Positions 1-9,290 of a stretch of 64,000 nt of DNA are shown here, in pieces; the stretch's first letter is position 1; every line of letters starts with the position of its first letter. Under the pieces are notes generated by a model. The model was not told where the DNA came from. It did not search any database and was given only the letters and a program-made list of their open reading frames with translations. This DNA comes from Gammaproteobacteria bacterium (lineage in GTDB: Bacteria > Pseudomonadota > Gammaproteobacteria > Thiohalomonadales > Thiohalomonadaceae), in NCBI GenBank assembly GCA_023228645.1, contig JALOAT010000001.1, positions 180,063 through 244,062 on the forward strand, given 5' to 3'. The position numbers were made by a program, and so were the translations under genes.

Positions 1-135
1 AGGTAATAAGAAAAATGGCATGTGGTATTCTAACATTACTCTCACATCCGCTCTATCAGCTAATGAGAGATGTTGTTGAATCATTAAAGGTTCTAGTTCA
101 GTAGGTGTTGTTAAATCTAATACTGTTTCAGTCAT
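1..135 (-). CDS. Hypothetical protein, 3' part beyond window
   Basis: An open reading frame of 45 codons begins at an ATG (complement of 133-135) and runs off the left edge, so only the N-terminus (MTETVLDLTT...) is visible. It is divergent from the RNA polymerase gene that starts at 244. I do not recognise the protein; nothing in the visible part identifies a family. Confidence 0.5.
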   Translation of the reverse strand, partial: MTETVLDLTTPTELEPLMIQQHLSLADRADVRVMLEYHMPFFLLP

Positions 136-182
136 AGCGTATTTTTCAAGATAGATTTTTACAATAACATATTATCAATTAG

Positions 183-202
183 TAGCTGTTAAATTACAGC
201 TA
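183..202. promoter_or_regulatory. Inverted repeat in divergent intergenic region
   Basis: A perfect 7-bp inverted repeat (TAGCTGT, 6-nt spacer, ACAGCTA) sits between the divergent gene fragment and the RNA polymerase beta gene. It could be an operator or a leader hairpin. The function is inferred only from position and symmetry. Confidence 0.3.
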
Positions 203-243
203 AAAACTTACTCCTTCTTTTACTCAATTAAGAGGATGTGTTA

Positions 244-1434
244 ATGAGTCTAACCAGACCTAAACCAGATCCGATGATTAAAACTAATCAACTCCATAGA
301 GAATTGCTTAGTGTAAGTGGATTTGATTCTTTTGCTGCTCATGGAACCTCTCCAAGAAAGCAGATGTTTGCAACTCATTTAGGACAGTGTCTTGTAGTAA
401 AACATTCCACAGAACGCAGTTATCAAACTGGTATGGAAAGAGCTTACGCTAAATATACATTTAGTATTAAAGCTCCTACCACAATGCATATCATCGCTAT
501 TGTTAACCGGTATCCAGAGATTCAAGGCGTAGACAAGATTAAATTTAATCCCCAGTCTATTGTCGTCTACGAAGATCTTATTACTAGAACGATCTCAGCA
601 ATGGATGTACGTCGATTCAAAGCTAACCATCCTCACTTTGGCTTTGATTATGTTGCTAGACCAGCTTCTCAATTATTACGAGCTGGAGAGACTATTGAGA
701 AAGATACTATCTTCTACGATAGTCCTTCTGTAACAGAAAATGGTGGATACAAGTATGGTGTAGAACTAAACATCCTTCATGCTACCTTACCAGCTACTTC
801 TGAAGATGGTAGCATGATCTCTGAATCAGCTGCTAAGAAGTTCACCTACATGACGTTCGAAACTCGTGTAGCGGATTGTGGTGCTGATGAGATTCCTATC
901 TTCTTATATGGTACGGATGAACAACCTAAGATTTGTCCAGATATCGGAGAGAAAGTCAGGGATGATGGTCTACTTTTTGTAACTAGAAAAGTCGATGATA
1001 ACTTAGCCCCCTTTTACCAATCTAAACACGCACTTAGAAAATACTTTCCAAAGTTTGATACACCTATCTATGTACCACCAGGTGGGACAGTAATTGATAT
1101 CCAAGTCCATCACGATCCTTTATGTAAGCAAGCTCGTGTACCAACTGGAATGGACGATCAGTTATTAAAGTATCAACGGTCTTTAATGAACTTCCATAAA
1201 GCAATTAAAGACATCTGGTCTAAGTACTTAAGAGAACGAGGTGAGGGATTAAAACTCTCTCCAGAGTTTGAACGCTTGGTTGTCGATGCAATTGCTTATA
1301 CGGATGATAAAGCTAATGCACGTCCTCAACGACAATACCGACTAGCTCGACTGGGTGATTGGCGTATTGAATTTACTGTTAGATACGAAAATGTACCTAG
1401 TGTAGGTAATAAGGCAACTGGTTGCTTCGGAGAT
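244..1434 (+). CDS. Phage RNA polymerase beta subunit, C-terminal part, exon 1
   Basis: First exon (397 codons) of a bacterial-type RpoB-like C-terminal protein, the counterpart of phiKZ gp71. Visible beta signatures are the GVELNILHATLPA...ISESA stretch (RpoB: VAYMPW..NFEDAIVISE) and, at the exon end, GNKATGCFGD, which aligns with the universal GDKMAGRHGNKG motif of the catalytic region. I chose ATG 244 over the in-frame GTG 238 because AGAGGA lies 7 nt upstream of it. The frame runs past the splice site into the intron and stops at 1464, a read-through end that is probably not functional. Joined to exon 2 it gives a 727-residue protein. The matching beta N-terminal gene is not in the window; phiKZ-type polymerases are split the same way. 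Confidence 0.9.
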
Positions 1435-3364
1435 TCTCACATAGAGCCTGTTAACTATATTTAGGTATATAGTATAGGCCAATGAAATACTAGAAATTAT
1501 TAACGATCTTTTTAATTTGCAGCGTTTGGCCTGTATTTTTCTAATTTAGGAGGTCAAATGACAAAGCAGTATAAATTAGTACCGGGATCAGAGTCAGTAC
1601 GTTATGATGTAATAAATGACACTTATACTAGATTTAATCCGAAAGAAGATGGGTTTGTAGAAAAAGGTTCCCGAATAACCTTTAACTACCATAACCGAAC
1701 CATCACGGTAGATAGAGAATGGCTTCGTTTATTTACAATCTTTGAAACAAAGCTTCCCGAGCAAGTTTGGATTCATGTAGAAAAAATTAGGTTCGTAGAC
1801 TGCTATAATAAAGTACTTCGTTTACCCACCAATAAAATAATGGTGTTGGACGAATGCTTTCACTATCATCCGTATTATCGTATTGTTCCAGGCTTTACTC
1901 ATCTATTCATCAGTAAGAATGGTGTGGTAATTGATTGGACTGATAACTTTAAACCCGTTTCTATTTTAGATGATCAGTATAAAAACTTAAACATCTATGA
2001 TCCTGAACGAGGTTTTGTTAGATCAGTTCCACTACATCGCTTACTTGGTTTGGCTTGGATTAATAATGACAATTACCAAGAAAAGCCCATAATGAATCAC
2101 ATAGATGGAAATAAGTATAATAATCAGCTGAGTAATCTAGAATGGGTCTCTCATCAAGAAAATAACGTTCACGCTAGTGAGGTCGGGTTAAATACCGATT
2201 CTCTAGCATGTAAAGCTCGGGATGTAGTAAGTGGTGAGGTACAAACATTCAACAGTCTTGGTCAGTTATCTCGCGCTTTAGGTGTTGGAGCAGTTAATCT
2301 GGAGCGGTTAAATACCACCCGCCCAACTTCTTTAATTGGTGACCGATATGAAGTTCGTTTATTAGGTGATGACACGCCTTGGTTATTTGATACCGTAGAC
2401 GATCTACCAAAGGTTAAAGGACGTTATCAAATCAATGTTACACATGCGAAGCAGGGTAAGTTAACTTTCCATGATGTTAGAACAGCGGTGTTTAATTTGA
2501 AATACCGTAAGACGTGGGGATGTGGTAATGTCAGGACTTTACAACAGTTCTTAGAAAAAGATCCGTATGTTCAGGATTTTGAGATTATTGATCATTATAA
2601 ATACACAGCAACAGTTCAGGCGAAAAACGTAGATACAGGAGAAGTAGTGGAAGAACCTACCTTTACTTATCTTTCTAGACGTTTAAAGCTTCAACGTAGT
2701 GCTATTAAGAAAATCCTGAATTCGGGTCAGGTACAGTGTTATCATGGCTGGTTGATTCGTTTAACGAGTGAAGATCCTTGGCCGGAAGATTATCAGATAC
2801 ATGGTCAGAGACGTATTAGTGTGGTAGCTAAACACAATAAGACAGGCCAATGTTTGAAATTTCCCACCCTAAGAGCTACTGCAAGGCACTTCGGGATAGA
2901 TCGTAAAACCATTTCAGTTCGTATTAATAATAAAACGGACTACGATGGCTGGTATTTTGAATTGGTTTAATTTACAGGTAAGAATTTATTTGGTCTCCCT
3001 AAATAGTGATATTTAGTAAAAAACCTCTCTAACTGCGGGAACATCCTAAAGTCTTAAATTACTTCTTACTCATGGAAACGTAGAGTAATGCCTCGACCAG
3101 TAATGGAAGTTCGAGGGACAGTAAAAACATTTAAGAATATATGGGTAACCGACGCAACAAAGCTCCTAAGTCTAGAGATATGGAGTGTGTTCAACGACTA
3201 TCGACGTAGCGCCTAAGTAGGTAATCGAGGATTTTAAAGCGAAACGGGAGGCCCTCAACTAGCTTAAGTTGAGGTGAAGATATAGTCTGTTCCCCAAGGA
3301 AAGCTTGGGGCGGGTGTCGTAGCACACCGGATATGTATGGAAACGATACATATTGGACAATAAG
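1435..3364 (+). ncRNA. Group I intron in RNA polymerase beta gene
   Basis: Self-splicing intron placed by three agreeing signals. (1) Joining U1434 to A3365 restores ...CFGD-KGIIV..., which matches RpoB RHGNKGVIS residue for residue without gaps. (2) Exon bases 1429-1434 (GGAGAU) pair with the guide sequence GUCUCC at 2993-2998, with the expected U.G wobble at the 5' splice site. (3) The last intron base is G3364. The core has P7 (GACUAU 3196-3201 with AUAGUC 3282-3287, in the typical GAAGAUAUAGUC context), P8 (3253-3260/3267-3274) and P9 hairpins (3292-3310, about 3313-3329 and about 3331-3353). The HNH ORF lies between the 5' splice site and the guide sequence, that is, in the loop of P1. 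Confidence 0.88.
1558..2970 (+). CDS. Intron-encoded HNH homing endonuclease
   Basis: 470-residue homing endonuclease, positional equivalent of phiKZ gp72. The HNH core lies at about residues 159-206 (LHRLLGLAW...NHIDGNKYNNQLSNLEWVSHQENN). The C-terminal half has three similar units of about 50 residues (near 215-270, 355-405 and 420-470), each with a short strand, a helix-turn-helix and a closing strand, like NUMOD/IENR DNA-binding repeats. The ribosome-binding site is strong (AGGAGG, 5 nt before ATG). It should cut the intronless allele of the polymerase gene and drive intron homing. Its stop lies only 22 bases before the intron guide sequence, so it fills the P1 loop. Family assignment is firm; activity is inferred. 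Confidence 0.9.
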   Translation: MTKQYKLVPGSESVRYDVINDTYTRFNPKEDGFVEKGSRITFNYHNRTITVDREWLRLFTIFETKLPEQVWIHVEKIRFVDCYNKVLRLPTNKIMVLDECFHYHPYYRIVPGFTHLFISKNGVVIDWTDNFKPVSILDDQYKNLNIYDPERGFVRSVPLHRLLGLAWINNDNYQEKPIMNHIDGNKYNNQLSNLEWVSHQENNVHASEVGLNTDSLACKARDVVSGEVQTFNSLGQLSRALGVGAVNLERLNTTRPTSLIGDRYEVRLLGDDTPWLFDTVDDLPKVKGRYQINVTHAKQGKLTFHDVRTAVFNLKYRKTWGCGNVRTLQQFLEKDPYVQDFEIIDHYKYTATVQAKNVDTGEVVEEPTFTYLSRRLKLQRSAIKKILNSGQVQCYHGWLIRLTSEDPWPEDYQIHGQRRISVVAKHNKTGQCLKFPTLRATARHFGIDRKTISVRINNKTDYDGWYFELV

Positions 3365-4357
3365 AAAGGTATTATCGTAACAGTAGTTCCAGATGAGAAA
3401 ATGCCTGTTGATGATCGGGGTGTTCGAGTGGAATTTATCACAGATCCTCTAGCTACAATTGCTCGGAGTACTTTAGGTCGAGTGATGGAACCCTTTCTAA
3501 ATGCTGCTGGACAGAATATTGTTAGAGAGATAGCATTAGCTCTTAATCTGAAATGGGGAACTGTAGTAACGCCACAGTTACTAGAAACTAAGAACGTTAA
3601 TGGGTTAGTCAGGAAGCAGTTTGAAAAACTCAAAGACTTCTATTATACGGTATCATCTGAAAAGATGGGTCCTTGGCATGAGAATCTAACAGATAAAGAA
3701 CTCTATGAGCATCTGAGTTCTGTTATTACTCGAACCTTACCTATTATGTATAAACCACCTTCTGATGAGAAAGAGATGGTGGATATTATCATGGAAATTA
3801 ATGAGAAGTATCCTCCTTATGAATCTCATATCACTTATGTAGGTAACTCTGGTAAGACCGTACGGTCTAAAGAAAAGTTTATTATCGGAAGAGCTTATGT
3901 TATTCTCTTAGATAAAACAGGAGATTCTGCTGCTGCTATTGCCTCAGGTAAATTAGGTCACTTTGGTGTTCCTAGTCAAATTACTCGTCAAGATAAATAC
4001 ACGAGTCCTAATCGACGACAGCATACTCGTATCTTTGGTGAAGCAGAGATGCGAATCATTGCTTCGTATTGTCCGTCTTGGGTGGCTGCTGAAATCATTG
4101 ATAGGAACTCCAATAAAGATAGCATGGGAGTTATTATTAACGGATTACTCACCACAGATAAACCAACTAATACTTTTGAGCTAATCAATAGAAAGGAGCA
4201 TAAGTACAATGGTGGTAGACCTATTCAGATCGTACGACACTTAGCACTTACAGCAGGTTGGGGTTTCCAATATAAACCTTATCAGCCTCTTTGGATGAAA
4301 GGTAATAAAGTAAAAGATTTTGTACTAGAGAGCTTAGACAAAACAGAAGCTGTTTAA
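3365..4357 (+). CDS. Phage RNA polymerase beta subunit, C-terminal part, exon 2
   Basis: Second exon (330 codons plus stop), counterpart of phiKZ gp73. It begins KGIIVTVVPDEKMPVDDRGVR, aligned without gaps to RpoB KGVISKINPIEDMPYDENG, and continues with ITDPLATIARSTLGR, matching the LNPLGVPSRMNIGQ region. The C-terminus (KEHKYNGGRPIQIV...FQYKPYQPLW) resembles the clamp-anchor end of beta. Bases 3353-3364 could be read as codons from a TTG but belong to the intron under the splice model. The gene is followed by an 11-bp hairpin and then by beta-prime, so the two subunits are probably co-transcribed and form one phage polymerase. Confidence 0.9.
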   Translation, partial: KGIIVTVVPDEKMPVDDRGVRVEFITDPLATIARSTLGRVMEPFLNAAGQNIVREIALALNLKWGTVVTPQLLETKNVNGLVRKQFEKLKDFYYTVSSEKMGPWHENLTDKELYEHLSSVITRTLPIMYKPPSDEKEMVDIIMEINEKYPPYESHITYVGNSGKTVRSKEKFIIGRAYVILLDKTGDSAAAIASGKLGHFGVPSQITRQDKYTSPNRRQHTRIFGEAEMRIIASYCPSWVAAEIIDRNSNKDSMGVIINGLLTTDKPTNTFELINRKEHKYNGGRPIQIVRHLALTAGWGFQYKPYQPLWMKGNKVKDFVLESLDKTEAV

Positions 4358-4361
4358 TCTC

Positions 4362-4391
4362 CGCGTGGGTTGTGTAAAAGCAACTCACGCG
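4362..4391 (+). promoter_or_regulatory. Stable hairpin between RNAP beta and beta-prime genes
   Basis: An 11-bp stem (4362-4372 with 4381-4391, one G.U pair) closes an 8-nt loop in the short gap between the two polymerase genes. It is GC-rich compared with its surroundings and has no T-run, so it is not a classic intrinsic terminator. It could be an RNA-processing or stability element, or could set subunit ratio. Confidence 0.5.
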
Positions 4392-4421
4392 TTATAAAAG
4401 TTAATGAGGGATTTAAACATA

Positions 4422-6488
4422 ATGAGTGCTATAACACTAAAGGCTAGAAAGCTATTAGGTGTTCCTACAGAAGTATTATGGGAAACTCTGAACGGGGAAT
4501 TCTATTTAGAGTTTGATGATGGTGTTATCTTAGCTGACGAAGCTAGTACTATCTATAGTTCTTATATCTGGAAATTCATCAGTAAGTTCCCAGATATCCC
4601 ATTTCTTAAAAAACATCATATCAACTCTCATCTTGGTAAGAGCCTATTGTCAGTTGAAGCCAACGGTAGACTTTTTGATAGTGTACTTTGGGATGTTTTT
4701 GATTGGGCTGTCTATGGAGTTGATCCAAGGAACGAAGATCTTAAAAGTAGAGTTCCTGACCCCAGTACTGCTAAGCTTAACGTATTGGAGTTTAAAGAAG
4801 AGTTAGCTGAAACTGCTTGGGGGACATTAAATGAGATGTATAACGATCTAAGCGTTCGTTGTGAGCCTTGGGTCGTAGGCATTAGCATTAATGATCTTGT
4901 TGAAGTAACTCAACATAATCCAATTAAAGAAGTGTTAGAAGGTTTCTTACCTCCTGTACAGGAATCTTTGGATAAGATCTATGATACCCTAGATGAAGCA
5001 CTCTTTAATGATCCGAAGCTAGAGAACAATATCCTTTCTCGTTTAGTTCGATCTGGTTTGATTAATAAGAACCAGTTACAGCAATGCGTAGGAGCACGAG
5101 GTTTTATTACTGATATTGACTCTAGTCTATTTAGACTTCCTATTCTTCGTAACTTAACTCAAGGTATTCGATCAGCTTATGATTCACAAATTGAATCTAG
5201 GAGTGCTGCTAAGTCACAAGCTTATTCAGAAGAACCTCTAGAGCAATCAGAATACTTCTCTCGTAGGCAGCAATTGATCTCACAGACACTGAAAAATCTA
5301 GTAGAAGGTGATTGTGGTGCGAAAGAAGGATTAGGTTGGAACGTTGGGGAGGATGACTTAAAGCATCTAGTAGGAAAGAACTATTACGATGATGAAGGAG
5401 TGCTTCGATATATTAAAAGCAGTGATAAACATCTTATTGGTAAGACAATTACTTTAAGATCTCCTTTTAAATGCCAAACCACGCATCCTACAGGCATTTG
5501 TAGTACGTGTATGGGTCAACTAGCACTCTCTGTATTTAGACTCTCTAACGTGGGTCAGGACACAGCTGTATCGATGCTCTCTGATGTAGGTCAGCGAGTA
5601 TTGTCTGTAAAGCACTTGGATGGTTCAAGTGTTGTAGATTCTCTTACAGTTGATCTAGAGACTCGTAAGTACATCAGAGTAGGTAAGGATGGGTCGAGTT
5701 ATTATCTATCTCCTGATCTAAAGAATGCAAGTAGCATTGAGTTAGTCTTTAGTCCTTATACTGTTCCAGGCTTTACGGATATTAAACAATGTAAAGATAC
5801 TAGTGATCTTTTCTTATCACGCGTCTCTAGGATGAATTCTTTAGGGATGATTGTTAAAGAAAGAAATCGAGTTATTGAAGTTGCTTTAGATGTCGGTTTA
5901 GCTAAACGTAAAGCTTCCCTTGCTTTTGATGTGATTAATCTCATTAAAGAAAGAGGTTGGAAAGTTGTCCAGACTGAAGCTGGTGATACTGTCTATGTAG
6001 TTGATATTACTGGTCTAGATCAGAATACGAAGTTACTTACAGTGCCATTACGTCACTTTAACATGGGTGATCAAGCAAAAGCTATTGCTGCTTTACTAGA
6101 GTCTAAAACTGGAGCAGTTAAAGAACGAGATGAAGACACACCTATCTCGGAATTTATTGCTGAGCTATATGAGACAGTTAATAGCCGCCTCTCTGTTAAC
6201 TTTGCGGTACTTGAAGTAATTACCTACAGTATCATGATTGTCTCAGCTAAGGGTGAGGATTATTCATTACCAAAACCCTGGACACAATCTGGGTTAGGTG
6301 TTAAGGATAGGACCTTTAGACGCCGTAGTGCTTCTGTTGAGATGGCTTATCAAGGACAGCAGTTTGCTATTAAAGATCCAGTTAGGTATAACTATACTAA
6401 TGTCATGGATCATCAAATGGATGTCTTTATTGATCCTCAGTCTGTTGTTGAGAGGGAAGCTAAGATGGAGAAAAATAACCAGCGATGA
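4422..6488 (+). CDS. Phage RNA polymerase beta-prime subunit, C-terminal part (non-virion type)
   Basis: About 688 residues, counterpart of phiKZ gp74. Around residues 220-300 it shows the bridge-helix and trigger-loop signature: VGARGF near RpoC SGARGS, then PILRNLTQGI, SAAKSQAYSE, SEYFSRRQQL and GDCGAKEGLGW, matching the RpoC run ending TEDDCGTHEGI. A zinc-binding Cys cluster follows near residue 350 (KCQTTHPTGICSTC; RpoC CETDFGVCAHC). The metal-binding NADFDGD loop is absent and must be on a separate N-terminal beta-prime gene outside the window. I prefer ATG 4422 to ATG 4404 because GAGGGA lies 9 nt before it. It overlaps the helicase gene by 4 bases (ATGA). Confidence 0.88.
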   Translation: MSAITLKARKLLGVPTEVLWETLNGEFYLEFDDGVILADEASTIYSSYIWKFISKFPDIPFLKKHHINSHLGKSLLSVEANGRLFDSVLWDVFDWAVYGVDPRNEDLKSRVPDPSTAKLNVLEFKEELAETAWGTLNEMYNDLSVRCEPWVVGISINDLVEVTQHNPIKEVLEGFLPPVQESLDKIYDTLDEALFNDPKLENNILSRLVRSGLINKNQLQQCVGARGFITDIDSSLFRLPILRNLTQGIRSAYDSQIESRSAAKSQAYSEEPLEQSEYFSRRQQLISQTLKNLVEGDCGAKEGLGWNVGEDDLKHLVGKNYYDDEGVLRYIKSSDKHLIGKTITLRSPFKCQTTHPTGICSTCMGQLALSVFRLSNVGQDTAVSMLSDVGQRVLSVKHLDGSSVVDSLTVDLETRKYIRVGKDGSSYYLSPDLKNASSIELVFSPYTVPGFTDIKQCKDTSDLFLSRVSRMNSLGMIVKERNRVIEVALDVGLAKRKASLAFDVINLIKERGWKVVQTEAGDTVYVVDITGLDQNTKLLTVPLRHFNMGDQAKAIAALLESKTGAVKERDEDTPISEFIAELYETVNSRLSVNFAVLEVITYSIMIVSAKGEDYSLPKPWTQSGLGVKDRTFRRRSASVEMAYQGQQFAIKDPVRYNYTNVMDHQMDVFIDPQSVVEREAKMEKNNQR

Positions 6489-8017
6489 AATCCTTTAGAA
6501 TCACTACAAGTAGTCATGGTTTTAAAGTAGATGGTATTTGTGACTCTAGAGCTACTGAAGCGATTCATGAATTTTTAAGAAGTTTGCTGCAATATGGTCT
6601 TATCAAAGTGGGAAGGCATTTCGTTAGAAAGCCAGTTAAGACCTTTGCAGCAAGTAATGCTTCTAGAAATTATTATCGATTCCACATCAATGACTTAAAA
6701 GCTTTCTTAAGTCATATGGCTGAATATGGTTTCAAAGAAAATAACTATACCATCATTAATACTCCACTTTATGAACCTAGGTATGTAGAACTCCCACTTA
6801 AACCCAAATGGAAAGCTAGGGAAAACCAAATCACAGCAATTGATTATGTTGCTGATGAAACAAATGGACCTGCATGTAAACTCATCCCAGCTCAACCAGG
6901 GTTTGGGAAAGGTTTAATTTCCATGATGGGTATTTCTGCTGTAGGTGTCTTTGCTATTTATCTTCTACGTCCGATGTATATGGATAAATGGAGAGAAGAG
7001 TTAGAAGATACTTATGACATCGACCCTTCTGAAATCATTACCATTCAAGGCAATGGTGAACTAAAGAAGATGTTAGACCAGCAGAAAAAGAAAGAGTTTT
7101 TTGGTAAAGTTGTTGTCATTAGTAATAAGACTTACCAAGCTTGGTTAAGTAAGTACGAAAAGTTAGGTCATAAGAAATTCTTAAAGCTCTACCCATGCAC
7201 ACCAGAGAATTTCTTTGAGTTTATGAAAGCAGGTTTTCGATTAATTGATGAAGGTCATCAAGACTTCCATCTAAATTGTAAAATCGACTATTATACAAAC
7301 GTACCTAACTCTATTACTCTTACTGCTACACTAATTACAAAAGACCCTTTTCTTAGGAAAAGGATGGATGTGCATTATCCTAAAGATAGGCAATGTAAAG
7401 TAGAGCAGATTAATAAGTACATTGATTCATCTGCTTACTTCTACCAATTCAAACATCCTGAAAAAATAAGGACAACGGAATTTGGTAGTCCCAACTATTC
7501 TCACCTAGCTTTTGAGGCTTCTATCTTACAAAAACCTCAGATTAGAGATAATTACTTCGAAATGATTAAACTCTTAGTCGATGTAGATTTCTTTAAGATC
7601 AAAGAAGAAGGGGAGAAGTTTGTCGTCTTTTGTTCTAAGATTGACTTTAGTAGAGAGTTATGTGCTTATTTACGGAAAGTCTACCCAAGTGTAGATATTA
7701 GAACTTATGTTGAAGATGATCCTTACGAGAATCTAATTGACCCTGTAGGACGTGTGACGACTTATGGTTCAGCAGGTACAGCGCAAGACATCCCAATGTT
7801 AAGAACTAATATTAATACCATTGCAATGGATTCATTAGCGGGTAATATCCAAATCTTAGGTAGAACTCGTGTAATGAAAAGTGGTAATACGCCACGGTAT
7901 GTTTATCTCGTAGCTGAAAACATTGATAAGCATATTACTTATCATAATGGTAGGAAAACCATGTTAGAAGAACGCGCTCGTAGTTTTAGAGTTCGTTGGC
8001 ATGATAAACCTATTTAA
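6485..8017 (+). CDS. SF2 DNA/RNA helicase, UvsW-like
   Basis: 510-residue superfamily 2 helicase of the T4 UvsW / RecG-like remodelling type. Motifs seen: Walker A AQPGFGKG (about 136-143), motif II DEGH (255-258), motif III TLTATL (278-283), and motif VI near residue 455 (QILGRTRV). An N-terminal domain of about 110 residues precedes the ATPase core, as in UvsW. The protein probably unwinds branched DNA or R-loops and so favours recombination-dependent over transcription-primed replication; this is from the family, not the sequence. It is translationally coupled to beta-prime by an ATGA overlap and is followed by a terminator. Confidence 0.85.
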   Translation: MKSFRITTSSHGFKVDGICDSRATEAIHEFLRSLLQYGLIKVGRHFVRKPVKTFAASNASRNYYRFHINDLKAFLSHMAEYGFKENNYTIINTPLYEPRYVELPLKPKWKARENQITAIDYVADETNGPACKLIPAQPGFGKGLISMMGISAVGVFAIYLLRPMYMDKWREELEDTYDIDPSEIITIQGNGELKKMLDQQKKKEFFGKVVVISNKTYQAWLSKYEKLGHKKFLKLYPCTPENFFEFMKAGFRLIDEGHQDFHLNCKIDYYTNVPNSITLTATLITKDPFLRKRMDVHYPKDRQCKVEQINKYIDSSAYFYQFKHPEKIRTTEFGSPNYSHLAFEASILQKPQIRDNYFEMIKLLVDVDFFKIKEEGEKFVVFCSKIDFSRELCAYLRKVYPSVDIRTYVEDDPYENLIDPVGRVTTYGSAGTAQDIPMLRTNINTIAMDSLAGNIQILGRTRVMKSGNTPRYVYLVAENIDKHITYHNGRKTMLEERARSFRVRWHDKPI

Positions 8018-8024
8018 ATGAAAG

Positions 8025-8059
8025 CATAATAGGAGATCCCAAAAGGATCTCCTATTTAT
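8025..8059 (+). terminator. Hairpin terminator after helicase operon
   Basis: A perfect 9-bp stem AGGAGATCC/GGATCTCCT (8031-8039, 8045-8053) with a 5-nt loop is followed by ATTTATG. It belongs to the window's recurring ATAAATAGGAG terminator family and is almost identical to the one at 45382. Confidence 0.75.
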
Positions 8060-8096
8060 GACTTGTTATTAATAAACATTGAAAAAGGTAAAATAA

Positions 8097-8387
8097 ATGA
8101 CTAATGAATTTGTAGAAGTTCAATTTGACATCACCGGTCGTATTCGTCAGAAAGTAAGACTCACTGATCCCAATATGACATTGGTTGAATTTGAAACAGG
8201 TTTAAAAACCGGAGATATTCTCCCTTCTATCTGTTATGGTAGTACGGATAGTGAAAGCCATTACGTACAATTTAGAAAAGATGGAGAAGTCTCGGACTCT
8301 TTTGTAATTGTCATAGTAGGAGTTGTAGAAGCAACCGATGTGGATTCTGATACGGAATACAGTCAGTTTGATGTCGAGGTTATCTAA
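8097..8387 (+). CDS. Hypothetical small acidic protein
   Basis: 96 residues, not recognised. The sequence suggests a small beta-rich fold with an acidic C-terminus (ATDVDSDTEYSQFDVEVI). No membrane segment or known motif is visible. It stands alone between two terminators, downstream of the helicase operon. Confidence 0.7.
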   Translation: MTNEFVEVQFDITGRIRQKVRLTDPNMTLVEFETGLKTGDILPSICYGSTDSESHYVQFRKDGEVSDSFVIVIVGVVEATDVDSDTEYSQFDVEVI

Positions 8388-8400
8388 TAATAGAGAAGCA

Positions 8401-8450
8401 TTATAGGGATGACTCTAGTCTCCCTATAATACCACCTTTCTTTTTTTTAT
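8401..8450 (+). terminator. Rho-independent terminator
   Basis: Stem TTATAGGGA (8401-8409) with TCCCTATAA (8421-8429), followed a few bases later by a T8 run. It ends the transcript of the 96-residue gene. Confidence 0.75.
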
Positions 8451-8526
8451 TTAAATAATTAAATATAACAATATTTGAACCTATGAACGAAGTTATATAT
8501 TTTTATTTTAATAAGGTCAAAAAGAT

Positions 8527-9168
8527 ATGGCATTTACTACTCAATTCTCTATTCATACTTCACCCTATCTTAATCCACTTGATGCAAAGAGACAGGCTTT
8601 TAGTGTAGAGGCAGATAATCGGAAAGAAGCTTTAAAAGAATCTCTTAATAAAATCATTGATGAGTTAGATGATGAAACAATCAAACAACCCAGCATCACT
8701 CTAAACATTATCTATGCAGAAGAGAATGATAAAGAAGATTTCTACGTAGCTTATTTTGATTTTAAGAAAGACTCTTATCTAGATATTAAGAGTTCTATTC
8801 TTATTCCTCATACCTTCACTACATTAGCTCCTGAGGAAATCATCTCTATTAAGTTTAAGAAGCTCTCTGTTAAACCAAGTGAACAATCATTATGGGTAGA
8901 TGAAGAAGGTTCTATGTTCATCAGTAATTATCCTAATGTTTATTTTAATAGAAATGATCTTCCTGTAGAGAACTTTGACTATGACTTCAATGTCTATTAT
9001 GATTTAGCCATGTTCAAAGGACTAACTAATGTTGAGTCTTACAATTATGAAGTACCTGTTCTCTATCAGAAGCGAGTAGATAAAGCCATTGCATTTACTA
9101 CTCGTATTAAAGAAGCGGCTACTTTAGCCCAAGTACCTGAGAGTGTTATTAAAGAAGTGTTTGGTTAA
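8527..9168 (+). CDS. Hypothetical protein
   Basis: 213 residues, soluble and acidic, not recognised. It has alternating beta-type segments and ends in a helix (DKAIAFTTRIKEAATLAQVP). It is a single-gene transcription unit: a long AT-rich leader precedes it and a strong terminator follows at 9193. Confidence 0.75.
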   Translation: MAFTTQFSIHTSPYLNPLDAKRQAFSVEADNRKEALKESLNKIIDELDDETIKQPSITLNIIYAEENDKEDFYVAYFDFKKDSYLDIKSSILIPHTFTTLAPEEIISIKFKKLSVKPSEQSLWVDEEGSMFISNYPNVYFNRNDLPVENFDYDFNVYYDLAMFKGLTNVESYNYEVPVLYQKRVDKAIAFTTRIKEAATLAQVPESVIKEVFG

Positions 9169-9192
9169 AAGGTATAAATAGAAGGCATAATT

Positions 9193-9218
9193 AGGAGTCC
9201 TTTAGGACTCCTCTTTTT
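9193..9218 (+). terminator. Rho-independent terminator
   Basis: Perfect 8-bp stem AGGAGTCC (9193-9200) and GGACTCCT (9205-9212) with a 4-nt loop, then CTTTTT. Confidence 0.85.
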
Positions 9219-9228
9219 GCCGTATTCT

Positions 9229-9254
9229 AGACTATTTTAAATCTATATCACTAA
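9229..9254 (+). promoter_or_regulatory. Putative phage promoter (26-nt ATATNACTAA class)
   Basis: AGACTATTTT AAATCTATATCACTAA lies directly after a terminator and ahead of a leader. It shares both conserved blocks, with identical spacing, with the elements at 19135, 51008, 60717 and 62526. No other promoter-like element is seen between the terminator and the gene at 9368. Confidence 0.6.
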
Positions 9255-9290
9255 CATGATAGAACTGGTCAAGCTGTCTTTCTTATATAA

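Noticed and set aside
1435..1464. C-terminal residues SHIEPVNYI of the unspliced polymerase frame
   Set aside because: They come from translation into the intron. The RpoB motif and the P1 guide pairing show the coding part ends at 1434.
3259..3633. 124-codon minus-strand ORF across the intron 3' end
   Set aside because: It spans intron core helices and the conserved start of RNA polymerase exon 2, so both are better explained by the plus strand.
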